Assembly: GCA_963837355.1 (NCBI GenBank)
Contig: CAWIMY010000002.1
Coordinates: 1,144,587 to 1,208,586, forward strand
DNA from: Aureispira sp963837355
GTDB taxonomy: Bacteria; Bacteroidota; Bacteroidia; Chitinophagales; Saprospiraceae
Length of the DNA: 64,000 nucleotides
Reading direction: 5' to 3'
Shown here: in pieces, positions 1 through 8,169 of the stretch
Numbering within the stretch: the stretch's first letter is position 1
Layout of the letters: every line of letters starts with the position of its first letter
Notes under the pieces: generated by a model
What the model saw: only the letters and a program-made list of their open reading frames with translations
Told to the model about the DNA's origin: nothing
The model's database searches: none
Program-made: the position numbers and the translations under genes

Positions 1-684
1 AGCCGCGTGCCCTCGAATACGCTGCAATTGGCGCTCCTTACTATCATAATTATTATAAAAAGTAAGGGTGTTGTCGCGGGTTTCGTAGGCAATTTCTTTG
101 TTATCGGAGTAGAGGGCGTTGATATTGAAGCCAAATTTGCGCGCACGCCCCATCGGTGGCAGGGTATAATCCAATTCAAATTTTCGGGTATAGCCAAACT
201 GTACCACTGCTCGGAGCAAGTCGTTGTAGCCCGTCAAATTGCGACACAATAACCACAGACCAAGGTTCGTACGTCGAAAATCGCGTTCGTGCCGCTCCCA
301 CCACACATTAAAATTGCGGTCTGCGAGTTCAAAAACGGGCAAGGGATAGAAGTACCAGTTTTCGCGCAGCGTGATTTTTAAATGCACCTCTTGCCCTTCC
401 CAACGTGCCACATTGACCAGCACATCTCTAAATAAAAGAGTATTAATCAAGTAACGTCTGTTGCGCTCCAAGCTCGGCATCAAATCTTGCAACATAATCG
501 AATCACCCACTTGAATGTCTAGCTCATTGTAAACAAGATTAGCTTTTGTCTGACGAAGTCCTTCTAAATCAATGGATTTGACATAGACTTGCGGTACTTG
601 TGCCCACAAAGGCAAAACAAGTAAGCAACAACTCCATAATAAACTAGTGCGCTGTGCGACTTTGCAGAAGATACTCATGGGCAT
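1..684 (-). CDS. BamA/Omp85-like outer membrane protein, N-terminal part
   Basis: The reading frame is open from an ATG at 684 to the window edge, so only the first 228 codons are seen; a second in-frame ATG lies at 678. The N-terminus is a signal peptide ending near LPLWAQ. It is followed by a POTRA-like unit starting VYVKSIDLEGLRQTKANLVY and closing with LFRDVLVNVARWEGQEVHLK, a pattern typical of the Omp85 (BamA/TamA) superfamily. Residues beyond about 110 are rich in aromatic and alternating polar residues, as expected for the start of a barrel or a further periplasmic part. By family, such proteins insert or export proteins across the outer membrane. The divergent neighbour is atpD. BamA itself is usually larger, with five POTRA domains; because the end is missing I cannot separate BamA, TamA or a one-POTRA surface antigen. 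Confidence 0.6.
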   Translation of the reverse strand, partial: MPMSIFCKVAQRTSLLWSCCLLVLPLWAQVPQVYVKSIDLEGLRQTKANLVYNELDIQVGDSIMLQDLMPSLERNRRYLINTLLFRDVLVNVARWEGQEVHLKITLRENWYFYPLPVFELADRNFNVWWERHERDFRRTNLGLWLLCRNLTGYNDLLRAVVQFGYTRKFELDYTLPPMGRARKFGFNINALYSDNKEIAYETRDNTLTFYNNYDSKERQLQRIRGHAA

Positions 685-884
685 AGTAAAACAGTTGATT
701 TGTACAACTGCCCTTATAAAGGTAGCTGTTTTGGGTTGAATTCCATCTTTTACAAGGTTTTTAACGTCTTGCTAGCGCTATAAACAAGCCAATTATAGCT
801 TGGAACTTGCTCTTAGAAGTCACCGAATGTAAAATTAAACGAACTTTATTGTTAGAAGTTCTTTTATTTCACCACATAAAGCCA

Positions 885-892
885 TATCTTTG
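885..892 (+). promoter_or_regulatory. Bacteroidota-type -7 promoter motif upstream of atpD
   Basis: TATCTTTG matches the Bacteroidota -7 consensus TAnnTTTG and lies 57 bases before the atpD start, which would give a short leader. No clear -33 TTTG box is visible at the usual spacing, so the call rests on the -7 box alone. Confidence 0.4.
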
Positions 893-948
893 CCGCAAAT
901 TAGAAATAGATTATTCATCGAATACACGTAGTATAAAGTCCGCAACTT

Positions 949-2472
949 ATGTCACAAAATATTGGACGCATCAAGCAGATCATTGGTCCTGTCGTCGACG
1001 TTAGCTTCTCTTCAGAAGCAGGCGCTAAATTGCCAGAAATTCTAAACGCCCTTACCGTTACTAGAACGAACGGCGAAGTGTTAGTTTTGGAGTGTCAAAA
1101 GCACTTAGGAGAAGACAGTGTCCGTACTATCGCTATGGACGGTACCGAGGGATTGACCCGAGGAACGATCTGTGTTGATACGGGATATCCCATCCAAATG
1201 CCTACTAATAACGCGATCAAAGGTCGCTTGTTGAACGTAGTAGGAGAGACTATTGACGGTATTGGACCCATCTCTGCCACGCAAGCCGAGAAGAGTTCTA
1301 TTCACCGCAAGCCACCCAAATTTGAAGACTTGGCAACCAGCTCTGAGCTTCTCTTTACAGGAATCAAAGTAGTAGATTTGATTGCTCCTTACTTGAAAGG
1401 TGGAAAAATTGGTTTGTTTGGTGGGGCAGGTGTAGGAAAGACCGTACTAATTATGGAGTTGGTAAACAACATTGCCAAAGCTTATGAAGGTATTTCTGTA
1501 TTTGCTGGTGTCGGAGAGCGTACCCGTGAGGGGAACGATTTGTTGCGCGAGTTTTTAGAATCTGACGTAATCAACTATGGAGATGCTTTTAAGCACTCTA
1601 TGGAAAGTGGTGGATGGGATTTGTCTAAGGTAGATATGAAAGCCTTGGAAACCTCTAAAGCAACGTTGGTATTTGGTCAGATGAACGAGCCTCCAGGAGC
1701 CCGTGCCCGTGTAGCCTTATCTGGTTTGACCATTGCAGAGCACTTCCGTGATGGTGACCCAAGCGAAGCAAAAGGCCGTGATATCCTATTCTTTATTGAT
1801 AATATCTTCCGTTTTACACAAGCGGGAGCAGAGGTATCGGCCTTATTGGGACGGATGCCTTCAGCAGTAGGTTACCAGCCTACGTTGGCAACAGAGATGG
1901 GAATGATGCAAGAACGTATTACTTCTACCAAACGAGGTTCTATTACTTCGGTACAAGCAGTATACGTGCCTGCGGATGATTTAACGGATCCAGCTCCTGC
2001 TACAACTTTTGCTCACTTAGATGCTACGACGGTATTAAGTCGTAAATTAGCCTCTTTGGGTATTTACCCAGCGGTAGATCCCTTGGATTCTACTTCTAAG
2101 ATTTTGACAAGAGCCGTAGTAGGCGACAAGCACTACGATTGTGCCCAGCGCGTTATTTTCATGCTACAGCGCTACAAAGAATTGCAAGATATTATCGCAA
2201 TTTTGGGTATGGAAGAATTGTCAGAAGAAGATAAATTGATCGTTTCTCGCGCTCGTCGTGTACAGCGTTTCCTATCACAGCCTTTCCACGTAGCCGAGCA
2301 GTTTACAGGGTTGCAAGGTGTCTTGGTAGACATTGAAGAAACCATCAAAGGATTTAACATGATTATGGATGGGGAAGTAGATAAATACCCTGAAGCCGCA
2401 TTTAACTTAGTCGGTAGCATCGAAGATGCCATTGCCAAAGGTGAAAAAATGTTGGCCGAAGTAGAAGCCTAA
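949..2472 (+). CDS. atpD: F1F0 ATP synthase beta subunit
   Basis: Catalytic beta subunit of F1 ATP synthase, which makes ATP from ADP and phosphate on the cytoplasmic face of the inner membrane. The 507-residue product has the three usual domains: an N-terminal beta-barrel from IGRIKQIIGPVVDV, a nucleotide-binding domain with P-loop GGAGVGKT near residue 160 and GERTREGNDL about 30 residues later, and a C-terminal helical domain with the DELSEED-type loop MEELSEEDKL. The ATG at 949 gives the standard beginning of the family. It is followed after 79 bases by atpC. No alpha, gamma or F0 genes are nearby; a detached atpD-atpC pair is common in Bacteroidota. Confidence 0.98.
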   Translation: MSQNIGRIKQIIGPVVDVSFSSEAGAKLPEILNALTVTRTNGEVLVLECQKHLGEDSVRTIAMDGTEGLTRGTICVDTGYPIQMPTNNAIKGRLLNVVGETIDGIGPISATQAEKSSIHRKPPKFEDLATSSELLFTGIKVVDLIAPYLKGGKIGLFGGAGVGKTVLIMELVNNIAKAYEGISVFAGVGERTREGNDLLREFLESDVINYGDAFKHSMESGGWDLSKVDMKALETSKATLVFGQMNEPPGARARVALSGLTIAEHFRDGDPSEAKGRDILFFIDNIFRFTQAGAEVSALLGRMPSAVGYQPTLATEMGMMQERITSTKRGSITSVQAVYVPADDLTDPAPATTFAHLDATTVLSRKLASLGIYPAVDPLDSTSKILTRAVVGDKHYDCAQRVIFMLQRYKELQDIIAILGMEELSEEDKLIVSRARRVQRFLSQPFHVAEQFTGLQGVLVDIEETIKGFNMIMDGEVDKYPEAAFNLVGSIEDAIAKGEKMLAEVEA

Positions 2473-2490
2473 TCCATTTTATCCATAAAC

Positions 2491-2537
2491 AAAGCGCGAA
2501 GCGGCACGCCTTATTGCTGTCTCGTTTCGCGCTTTTT
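2491..2537 (+). terminator. Hairpin with T-run between atpD and atpC
   Basis: The arms 2491-2500 (AAAGCGCGAA) and 2526-2535 (TTCGCGCTTT) form a perfect 10-bp stem followed by a T-run that ends at 2537. It has the form of an intrinsic terminator but sits inside what should be one operon, so it more likely acts as a partial terminator or an mRNA-processing hairpin that lowers atpC relative to atpD. Confidence 0.6.
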
Positions 2538-2551
2538 ATATTCTTTACAAC

Positions 2552-2800
2552 ATGGAATTAATTATTTTGACTCCTGGAAAAACGATTTATAGCGGACAAG
2601 TAAGCGCTGTGAATACGCCTGGAAAAAACGGAAAATTAGAGATTCTAGAGAACCACGCCCCGATTGTCGCTTCGTTGAAAGCAGGAGTAGTGGATGTCAC
2701 CACCAACAGCAACGAACGCTTAAGCTTTCAAACAACAGGTGGATTTTTAGAAGTCTTAAACAACCAAGTTTCTATTTTACTAGAAACAGTGGAAGCATAA
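2552..2800 (+). CDS. atpC: F1F0 ATP synthase epsilon subunit
   Basis: The 82-residue product matches the N-terminal beta-sandwich domain of the epsilon subunit: it begins MELIILTPGKTIYSGQV and contains GKLEILENHAPIVASLKAG. By family, this subunit contacts gamma and the c-ring in the central stalk. The C-terminal helical hairpin that lets E. coli epsilon (about 139 residues) inhibit ATP hydrolysis is absent; short forms of this kind are common in Bacteroidota. The gene follows atpD and is closed by a strong terminator at 2835-2874. Confidence 0.95.
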   Translation: MELIILTPGKTIYSGQVSAVNTPGKNGKLEILENHAPIVASLKAGVVDVTTNSNERLSFQTTGGFLEVLNNQVSILLETVEA

Positions 2801-2834
2801 CTACTGCATAACCAGCATTTTAGTACAGTAGTAC

Positions 2835-2874
2835 AAATCTCCTATAGCGATGAGCGTTATAGGAGATTTTTTTT
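2835..2874 (+). terminator. Intrinsic terminator after atpC
   Basis: Arms 2835-2846 and 2858-2869 form a perfect 12-bp stem (AAATCTCCTATA with its complement) around an 11-base loop. A run of eight T residues begins at 2867. This is the clear end of the atpD-atpC unit. Confidence 0.9.
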
Positions 2875-2986
2875 GTTAAAAAGTGTTAAAATTCATCACC
2901 GTTTGACAATTTTACTTTGAAGTAAGCAATTATTAGAATACATTTGAATTCGTCCCGCCATTATTCCACTATCAAATTTATTACCA

Positions 2987-4028
2987 ATGAGGAACAAATT
3001 ATTAGGACTGGCTATGCTATGTCTACTGGCAATGGCTTGCAACAAATCGACAGAAACTACCGTAATAAAGGAAGAAGCACTATCTACAAAGTCGGCGGAG
3101 GCAGACTTGCTGTATCATTACAAGGGGCAAACCTATGGCTTGTTCTACCAAGAAGGCAGTACAGAAGCAGTGATTGAGGATGACAACTACTACGCGTTGC
3201 AAACGGCTACTGCTCAACGCAATATCGTGACCTTTACATTTAACGATAAACCGAGTCATCACTTTTACCTATTCGACAGTGAATGGGAAGGCTATGACTA
3301 CATGGAGCAACACGATGCTAGCCCCTTCATTGGGCGCAAGTTCAAAGTCTCCCTACGCATTGATGAATTGAGAACGGCTTTAATGGCTCAATTTGGAGAA
3401 CCACTCGACTTTAAAAATACCGCCGTAGCAACGGCTGCCCAACAAGGCGTTGAAGCCCTCTACGAAGAGTTACACATCAATACTCCTTTTCCCAGTAACT
3501 TAGCCGCCTTTCTAGGAATTGCTACTGAGGAATTTAAACGACCGAAATCCCCTAAGAACCTCAACGGCCCGCCTGTTTTATCCGTTTGGGAACATTCTAA
3601 TGCGGGCGGTTCGGTGCTTTATGTAGAACAGGGTACCCATACCTACATCATCAATTACGGCGATTACGATTGTTTTACGATGGCTTCTAATCCTAATTTG
3701 ACTATAGAGAATAAACCGATCAATAGCGATTGGAATGATTGCATTTCGTCGCAGTGTTTGAGTTATATTCAAGGAGCTGAAGCGATGGGTGTTGGGTATT
3801 ATAAAGATACTCATTTTGGGGTTTATAGTAATGGGTATAGAATCTTAATTTATCGTGCTAATGGGACCATATCCTGATCCACTCTGTTTTAATATGAGAG
3901 ATGAAAAATGGGAGCATCCAAATGGTTGGGGAGGGCATATGAATGATCAAATTTCTAGTATCAGAGTAAAAGCTATTTGGGAGGGATGTTATTCTGGTAA
4001 TAGTGATTTCAATGATCTAAAGAATTAA
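2987..4028 (+). CDS. Lipoprotein with beta/gamma-crystallin-like motifs, broken by one frameshift
   Basis: The first frame (2987-3877, 296 residues) starts with a lipoprotein signal, MRNKLLGLAMLCLLAMACNK, with lipobox LAMAC, so the mature protein should be lipid-anchored at Cys18. Near the C-terminus it has WNDCISSQCLSY, resembling the N-D-x-I-S-S core of beta/gamma-crystallin or I36-inhibitor repeats. After the stop at 3875-3877, the frame one base over continues without a break as PYPDPLCFNMRDEKWEHP and then MNDQISSIRVKAIW, a second and better crystallin-like core, ending at 4028. Removing one G from the GGG at 3863-3865 restores a single 346-residue protein. The break may be a base-call error or a recent mutation. 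Function is unknown; family members bind calcium or inhibit peptidases, but neither can be claimed here. Confidence 0.6.
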
Positions 4029-4033
4029 TAGCA

Positions 4034-4687
4034 ATGAAGTGTATAATTGTAATATATGTATTGCTACTGTCAAGCAGTAAGGTATTTACCCAAAGTCGAG
4101 TAAGTCTGCAACTAGGTTGGACCGCTTCTAACATTCGCGCTATCTACGACAAAAAGACGTTTAAGCCAGGGCCCGTGTTCGATGATTCTTTTGTCAAGTT
4201 TCCCTTTTGGCACACGCCTTATATTGCTGCTGAATATGAATATGACTACAAAAAGTTACGGCTATCAACAGGCTTCCATATGATGTCTATGGGGGCAGGA
4301 GGATTACCAGGTTTGCCAGGGTTTTACTGGGTAACCGCTTATTGGACAGTTCCTATTCTAGGAGGTTATCATATAAAACTGGGTAAAGGATGGGATTTGG
4401 TGGCTGAAGGAGGCATAGAAATTGGTTTTCAGCATGGTTCATCAACTATCCAAACTGGAGGAGGGGCGCGCTGGGGAAATATTAACGCTGTATTAGCCGT
4501 AGAAACCGAATGGAAAAACTTTCGTCTGGGCGTACGCGGGCACTGGGGTTTAACGACCTTTAGAACCTTTGACCCCATTATTTACAAGCACACAGGCATC
4601 ACAACCTACCTAGGCTATACCCTCTGGGATCAAGCCAAGTGCAAAGCCCGTCGTTTGCGAAAGCAGCAAGAACGAAACTTGGAATAA
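4034..4687 (+). CDS. Outer-membrane beta-barrel-like protein, paralogue 1
   Basis: The 217-residue product begins with a signal peptide ending near KVFTQ. The rest consists of alternating hydrophobic and aromatic segments with Gly turns (YIAAEYEYDYKKLRLSTGF, NFRLGVRGHWGL), as in small outer-membrane barrels of about eight strands. It ends in a basic tail, KARRLRKQQERNLE, which is unusual for a barrel C-terminus. It is closely related to the next gene (positions 4751-5404) over its whole length, including the tail, so the two arose by tandem duplication. I do not recognise a named family. It starts six bases after the crystallin-like gene, suggesting co-transcription, and ends in its own terminator at 4697-4732. 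Confidence 0.7.
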   Translation: MKCIIVIYVLLLSSSKVFTQSRVSLQLGWTASNIRAIYDKKTFKPGPVFDDSFVKFPFWHTPYIAAEYEYDYKKLRLSTGFHMMSMGAGGLPGLPGFYWVTAYWTVPILGGYHIKLGKGWDLVAEGGIEIGFQHGSSTIQTGGGARWGNINAVLAVETEWKNFRLGVRGHWGLTTFRTFDPIIYKHTGITTYLGYTLWDQAKCKARRLRKQQERNLE

Positions 4688-4696
4688 ATACGACTA

Positions 4697-4732
4697 GCAA
4701 GCGCTTCCAACTAGGGAGTGCTTGCCTTTTTT
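4697..4732 (+). terminator. Intrinsic terminator after barrel paralogue 1
   Basis: Arms 4697-4708 and 4714-4725 form a 12-bp stem (GCAAGCGCTTCC with two G-T pairs) around loop AACTA, followed by T residues at 4727-4732. An almost identical hairpin follows paralogue 2 at 5414-5448. Confidence 0.85.
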
Positions 4733-4750
4733 AGGACAAAAAATAACGCT

Positions 4751-5404
4751 ATGAGTAGTATAGGATTGTTACTAGTCGCCCTTCTTTGGAGTTGTTCGGG
4801 GCTAGCTCAAAGCCGTATCAGCCTACAAGGTGGTTGGACAGCTTCCAAGATTCGCGCGGAAAATAAACGCGATTTTAGGCCAGGGCCTGTAGCGGGGGAT
4901 TCCTTTACCAAGTTTCCCTTTTGGCATACTCCTCTTATGGGGATAAAATATGAATACGACCACAAGCGATTACGCTTATCAACTGGATTTATAATGATGT
5001 CAATGGGAGCAGGGGGAATGCCTGGTTTTTCCAGTTATCCTTGGGTAGTCGCTTATTGGACATTACCTTTATTGGGTGGGTACAAGTTGAAGTTAGATAA
5101 GGGTTGGACAGTTACTACGGAAACTGGGATGGAAATTGGTTTTCAAAATGGCAAGTATATCGGAGGACCTCAGACCGCAGGCGCAAACTGGGGAAACATC
5201 AATGTAGTAGCGGCTGTCGAAGCAGAATGGAAAAACTTCCGCTTAGGGGTACGGGGACATTTAGGAGTGACTAACTTTAGAAGAGTCTATGTGCTTATCT
5301 ACAAGCACACAGGCATCACGACCTACCTCGGCTACACCCTTTGGGATCAAGCCCAATGCAAAGCGCGGCGCTTGCGAAAACAGCAAGAACGAGCCTTGGA
5401 ATAA
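4751..5404 (+). CDS. Outer-membrane beta-barrel-like protein, paralogue 2
   Basis: Tandem duplicate of the preceding gene. I chose the ATG at 4751, giving 217 residues and a clean signal peptide, MSSIGLLLVALLWSCSGLAQ. An upstream GTG at 4718 would start inside the terminator hairpin of paralogue 1 and is unlikely. The mature part shares with its neighbour SRISLQGGWTASKIRA, the PFWHTP motif, alternating barrel-like strands, NFRLGVRGHLGV and the basic tail KARRLRKQQERALE. Function is unknown. The internal loops differ more than the strands, as expected of surface-exposed loops. It carries the same kind of terminator directly after its stop. Confidence 0.7.
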   Translation: MSSIGLLLVALLWSCSGLAQSRISLQGGWTASKIRAENKRDFRPGPVAGDSFTKFPFWHTPLMGIKYEYDHKRLRLSTGFIMMSMGAGGMPGFSSYPWVVAYWTLPLLGGYKLKLDKGWTVTTETGMEIGFQNGKYIGGPQTAGANWGNINVVAAVEAEWKNFRLGVRGHLGVTNFRRVYVLIYKHTGITTYLGYTLWDQAQCKARRLRKQQERALE

Positions 5405-5413
5405 ATACGACTG

Positions 5414-5448
5414 GCAAGCGCTTCTAATTGGGAAGTGCTTGCGTTTTT
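5414..5448 (+). terminator. Intrinsic terminator after barrel paralogue 2
   Basis: Arms 5414-5424 and 5432-5442 form an 11-bp stem, with T residues at 5444-5448. It is a near copy of the hairpin at 4697-4732, so the duplicated unit included the terminator. Confidence 0.85.
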
Positions 5449-5552
5449 ATCGGACAAATTTTAGGAGAGTGGTTACTTTTTCCTCCCATTTTCTATTTAT
5501 ATTAGGGCGGCGGGAACCCTCGTCCACTAAACCAGCTCAACTCAACCGACTC

Positions 5553-6455
5553 ATGCTTTTTTTATTTTGTAACAACGGATTTGATCACCGCGAGGTGGAC
5601 TATTTTTATGTGGAGGAATACCACGCGGCTAAGGCTAAGAAAATACCAACAGCGCTGTTTAGTTTAGAAGAGCTACGACGAGGAGCAATAACGGAAGCGT
5701 TGCGGTATGTACCTGTACAGGCCACTGAAACGACAGTGGTTTATCGTGGATGGATGCTGAAACCCACCCAATACCAAGCGTTGTATACAGGTTTATTGGA
5801 CAAAAAACTACGCTTATTAAACAGCCCTGAGCAGTATGTTTTTTGCCACCATTTGCCCAAGAGCTACAAAGTACTGCAAGGGTATACGCCTAAAACTACT
5901 TTTAAAAAGCTAGAGGGGAAATTCCATTACAATGACTTTGCTTCAGAATTAGCTGTCTTTGCTGACCAACCCATCATTGTCAAAGACTATGTCAAGTCGC
6001 AGAAACATTACTGGAAAGAAGCTTGTTACATTCCCGATGCCAGCAATCGAGTACAGGCAACCGCTGTTATTGAGCGTTTCTTAGAATTACAAGCAGAGGA
6101 CTTAAATGAAGGGTTGGTGTTTCGGGAATTTGTACCCTTGGAGCAATTGACGACCCATTCTAAGAGCGGGATGCCCTTGACAAAAGAGTTTCGATTGTTT
6201 GTTTATAAAGAGAAGGTAATCAGTGTATTCAATTATTGGGACGAGGGCGACTACCAAACGACTACAGCCAATTGGAACGGCTTTCAAGCATTGCTGCAAG
6301 AGGTCAAGAGCAACTTTTTTACAATGGATATTGCTCAAACTACTACAGGAAATTGGATAGTGATAGAACTAGGGGACGCACAAGTCTCTGGCTTGCCCGA
6401 TAATGCGGACAAAGTTACGTTTATAGAAAACATCCAAACGGCTATGATGCTATAG
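5553..6455 (+). CDS. ATP-grasp domain protein (DUF4343-like)
   Basis: The open frame extends back to 5289, but that part overlaps the preceding gene and its terminator; the ATG at 5553 gives MLFLFCNNGFDHREVDYFY and a 300-residue protein. The C-terminal half has ATP-grasp features: PIIVKDYVKSQKHYWKEAC (nucleotide-contact Lys region), GLVFREFVPLE, KEFRLFVYKEKVISVFNYWD and a final WIVIELGDAQVSG, where ATP-grasp enzymes place their Mg-binding residues. The arrangement resembles DUF4343-type ATP-grasp proteins. By family these form carboxylate-amine or carboxylate-thiol bonds using ATP; the substrate here is unknown. It stands alone between a terminator and a long intergenic region. Confidence 0.7.
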   Translation: MLFLFCNNGFDHREVDYFYVEEYHAAKAKKIPTALFSLEELRRGAITEALRYVPVQATETTVVYRGWMLKPTQYQALYTGLLDKKLRLLNSPEQYVFCHHLPKSYKVLQGYTPKTTFKKLEGKFHYNDFASELAVFADQPIIVKDYVKSQKHYWKEACYIPDASNRVQATAVIERFLELQAEDLNEGLVFREFVPLEQLTTHSKSGMPLTKEFRLFVYKEKVISVFNYWDEGDYQTTTANWNGFQALLQEVKSNFFTMDIAQTTTGNWIVIELGDAQVSGLPDNADKVTFIENIQTAMML

Positions 6456-6916
6456 AAGCAGCTTTCAAGGATATTTTTAAAAAATTTCAGTTTAAGTTGT
6501 GTTTAATTATATTTGTTAACAAAAGCCTAATTATTCTTAAAAAAGCTTGTCTATAATACTATATAAAGGCAAAAAAGCGTTCTTTTAGTTGCTACTCTAA
6601 GCTAGTAAAAACGACTACAACAGCGGCTATACTTCGCTCCAACTAGAATTAATTGCCTTGTAAGCCAGTTAGGGGCAGCAAGAAAAAGCTAGAAGCTCCT
6701 GAATTGGTCTAATTTAAACTAAAAGTTTAGGTTAGACAGGCAAAAATTCTAAGTATTGAGAAAAATAAATTAAATTTGTTGCCCAAGAAAATCGTTTGTG
6801 GTACGGTTTTTTTATTGAAGGTGTTTTGAAAGTGTTAACGTCCCCCCAATGAGTTGACCCACTTATTAAACGATCATTAAATAGAACATCTCCAATGTTC
6901 CAAAAAAAATATTCTC
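6456..6916. other. 461-bp AT-rich intergenic region
   Basis: No gene is visible. It contains a long stem-loop (arms 6707-6720 and 6724-6737, 14 bp with two G-T pairs, loop AAA, no T-run), two TAnnTTTG-type boxes (TATATTTG at 6508-6515 and TAAATTTG at 6771-6778) and a small terminator-like hairpin (6788-6795 with 6803-6810, then T residues to 6813). The second box could start a short transcript stopped by the hairpin. The gene at 6917 has no other obvious promoter. Confidence 0.4.
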
Positions 6917-7297
6917 ATGAAAAAACTATGCACATATCTTCTCTTTAGCGCAATGTTTTTGATGGCTCAAGTAACTTGGGCACAAGAAGATGAACCTAGA
7001 TTTCCTGGGTGTGACGATCCCACTGACGTGGATTGTGCCGATATGAAGATGATGCAGTTCGTGTTTAGTAACCTCAAACACCCTGACGGTAACCCTGGCG
7101 GCGAAGTAGTGGCCTCGTTTATGGTTAAATCTTCTGGCGAAATCACGAATGCTACCATTATAGAAAGTTTATCGGCTGATTGTGATGCCGAAGTATTGCG
7201 TATTGTCAACTTAATGCCCAATTGGTTGCCTGCTTTAGCCGATGGCTCCCCAACAGATATGGAATGGGAGTTAGTGGTTAAATTCACGCCTAAATAG
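6917..7297 (+). CDS. Secreted TonB C-terminal-domain protein
   Basis: The 126-residue product starts with signal peptide MKKLCTYLLFSAMFLMAQVTWAQ. The remainder is a TonB C-terminal-like domain: GGEVVASFMVKSSGEITNATI, then a Cys-containing segment and a helix before MPNWLPALADGSPTDMEWEL and VVKFTP. In full-length TonB this domain contacts outer-membrane receptors, but here there is no N-terminal membrane anchor or Pro-rich linker, so it is probably a free periplasmic or surface protein. The Cys residues around PGCDDPTDVDC suggest a disulphide. It is related to the next gene (7405-8169) but separated from it by a terminator. Confidence 0.75.
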   Translation: MKKLCTYLLFSAMFLMAQVTWAQEDEPRFPGCDDPTDVDCADMKMMQFVFSNLKHPDGNPGGEVVASFMVKSSGEITNATIIESLSADCDAEVLRIVNLMPNWLPALADGSPTDMEWELVVKFTPK

Positions 7298-7335
7298 CGC
7301 GCCATTAGTAGAATGGCTATAGATATAAATAGAAG

Positions 7336-7372
7336 AGAGAAAATTGATCTTAGGATGGGTTTTCTCTTTTTT
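7336..7372 (+). terminator. Intrinsic terminator
   Basis: Arms 7336-7343 (AGAGAAAA) and 7360-7367 (TTTTCTCT) form an 8-bp stem with T residues running to 7372. It separates the two TonB-domain genes. Confidence 0.7.
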
Positions 7373-7404
7373 ATCCTTCGCATACAATTTTAATACCGCC
7401 ACCT

Positions 7405-8169
7405 ATGGTTTTCTTCTTACGCTGGGCGATACTTTGTTGTAGTCTTTGGTACGGCAGTGCTGTTGCCTTGCAAGCACAGGACACCGCCTTGCTCGCTTCT
7501 ATAGATATTCCGCCCTTATTTGAAGGCTGCGCCGATCCGCTGATTAGTGCCACGCAACGCCAATCTTGCTCCGCGCCCAAAATTCAACAATTTATACGCC
7601 AGCATTTGACCTATCCCGACAGTGCCCGTGCGCGTGGAGTCGAGGGAACGGTGGTCGTGCGCTTTTCGGTTTCTGAAACAGGAGCCATTACCGATTTAGA
7701 ATTATTGCGTACGATTGGAGGAGGCTGCGGCCAAGAAGCCTTGCGCGTGGTTCGCATGATGCCTAATTTTACCCCTGCTTACCGCAATGGAGAAGCTATT
7801 GCCACGAAGATGGTATTGCCCATTCGCTTTACGCAAAAAGAAAACAGCCGTCCTGCTGCTGCCTATCGCGTAGAGTGGGGGGCTGCTTATACCGATCGTG
7901 TTACTAGAAACGAACTCAAGGCTTTGTTGCGCCGTCATTTGGTGGTACGGGATGCTTATGGCGAACTCTACGATCCTCAACACCTAGTGTTGCTGATTGA
8001 AACACCTAGTAAGGAACTACGTCTAGAGCATAGAGGGAGCCAATTGAGCCGCGAGATGTTGCAAGCGCTCAAACGCGTTCGCCCACAACAGCGCATTACC
8101 CTAGAGGTAACCATTCAGAATAAATACGAAGAAATAGAAGTGAAGCGCGTATTGGAAGTGCTGCCTTAG
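7405..8169 (+). CDS. TonB C-terminal-domain protein with extra C-terminal domain
   Basis: The 254-residue product has a signal peptide ending near VALQAQ. A TonB C-terminal domain covers about residues 50-150: YPDSARARGVEGTVVVRF, SETGAITDLELLRTIGGGCG, MMPNFTPAYRNGEAI and LPIRFT. This is followed by about 100 residues ending RITLEVTIQNKYEEIEVKR, a separate beta-rich domain I cannot place. As in the preceding gene, no membrane anchor or Pro-rich linker is seen, so a role in energising TonB receptors is not supported. It ends against the convergent gene at 8166-9248, the two stop codons overlapping by 4 bases. Confidence 0.75.
   Translation: MVFFLRWAILCCSLWYGSAVALQAQDTALLASIDIPPLFEGCADPLISATQRQSCSAPKIQQFIRQHLTYPDSARARGVEGTVVVRFSVSETGAITDLELLRTIGGGCGQEALRVVRMMPNFTPAYRNGEAIATKMVLPIRFTQKENSRPAAAYRVEWGAAYTDRVTRNELKALLRRHLVVRDAYGELYDPQHLVLLIETPSKELRLEHRGSQLSREMLQALKRVRPQQRITLEVTIQNKYEEIEVKRVLEVLP

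Noticed and set aside
4718..4750. Upstream GTG start for barrel paralogue 2
   Set aside because: It lies inside the terminator hairpin of paralogue 1 and would place extra residues before a clean signal peptide.
5289..5552. N-terminal extension of the ATP-grasp protein
   Set aside because: It overlaps the preceding gene in another frame and its terminator; family similarity starts at 5553.
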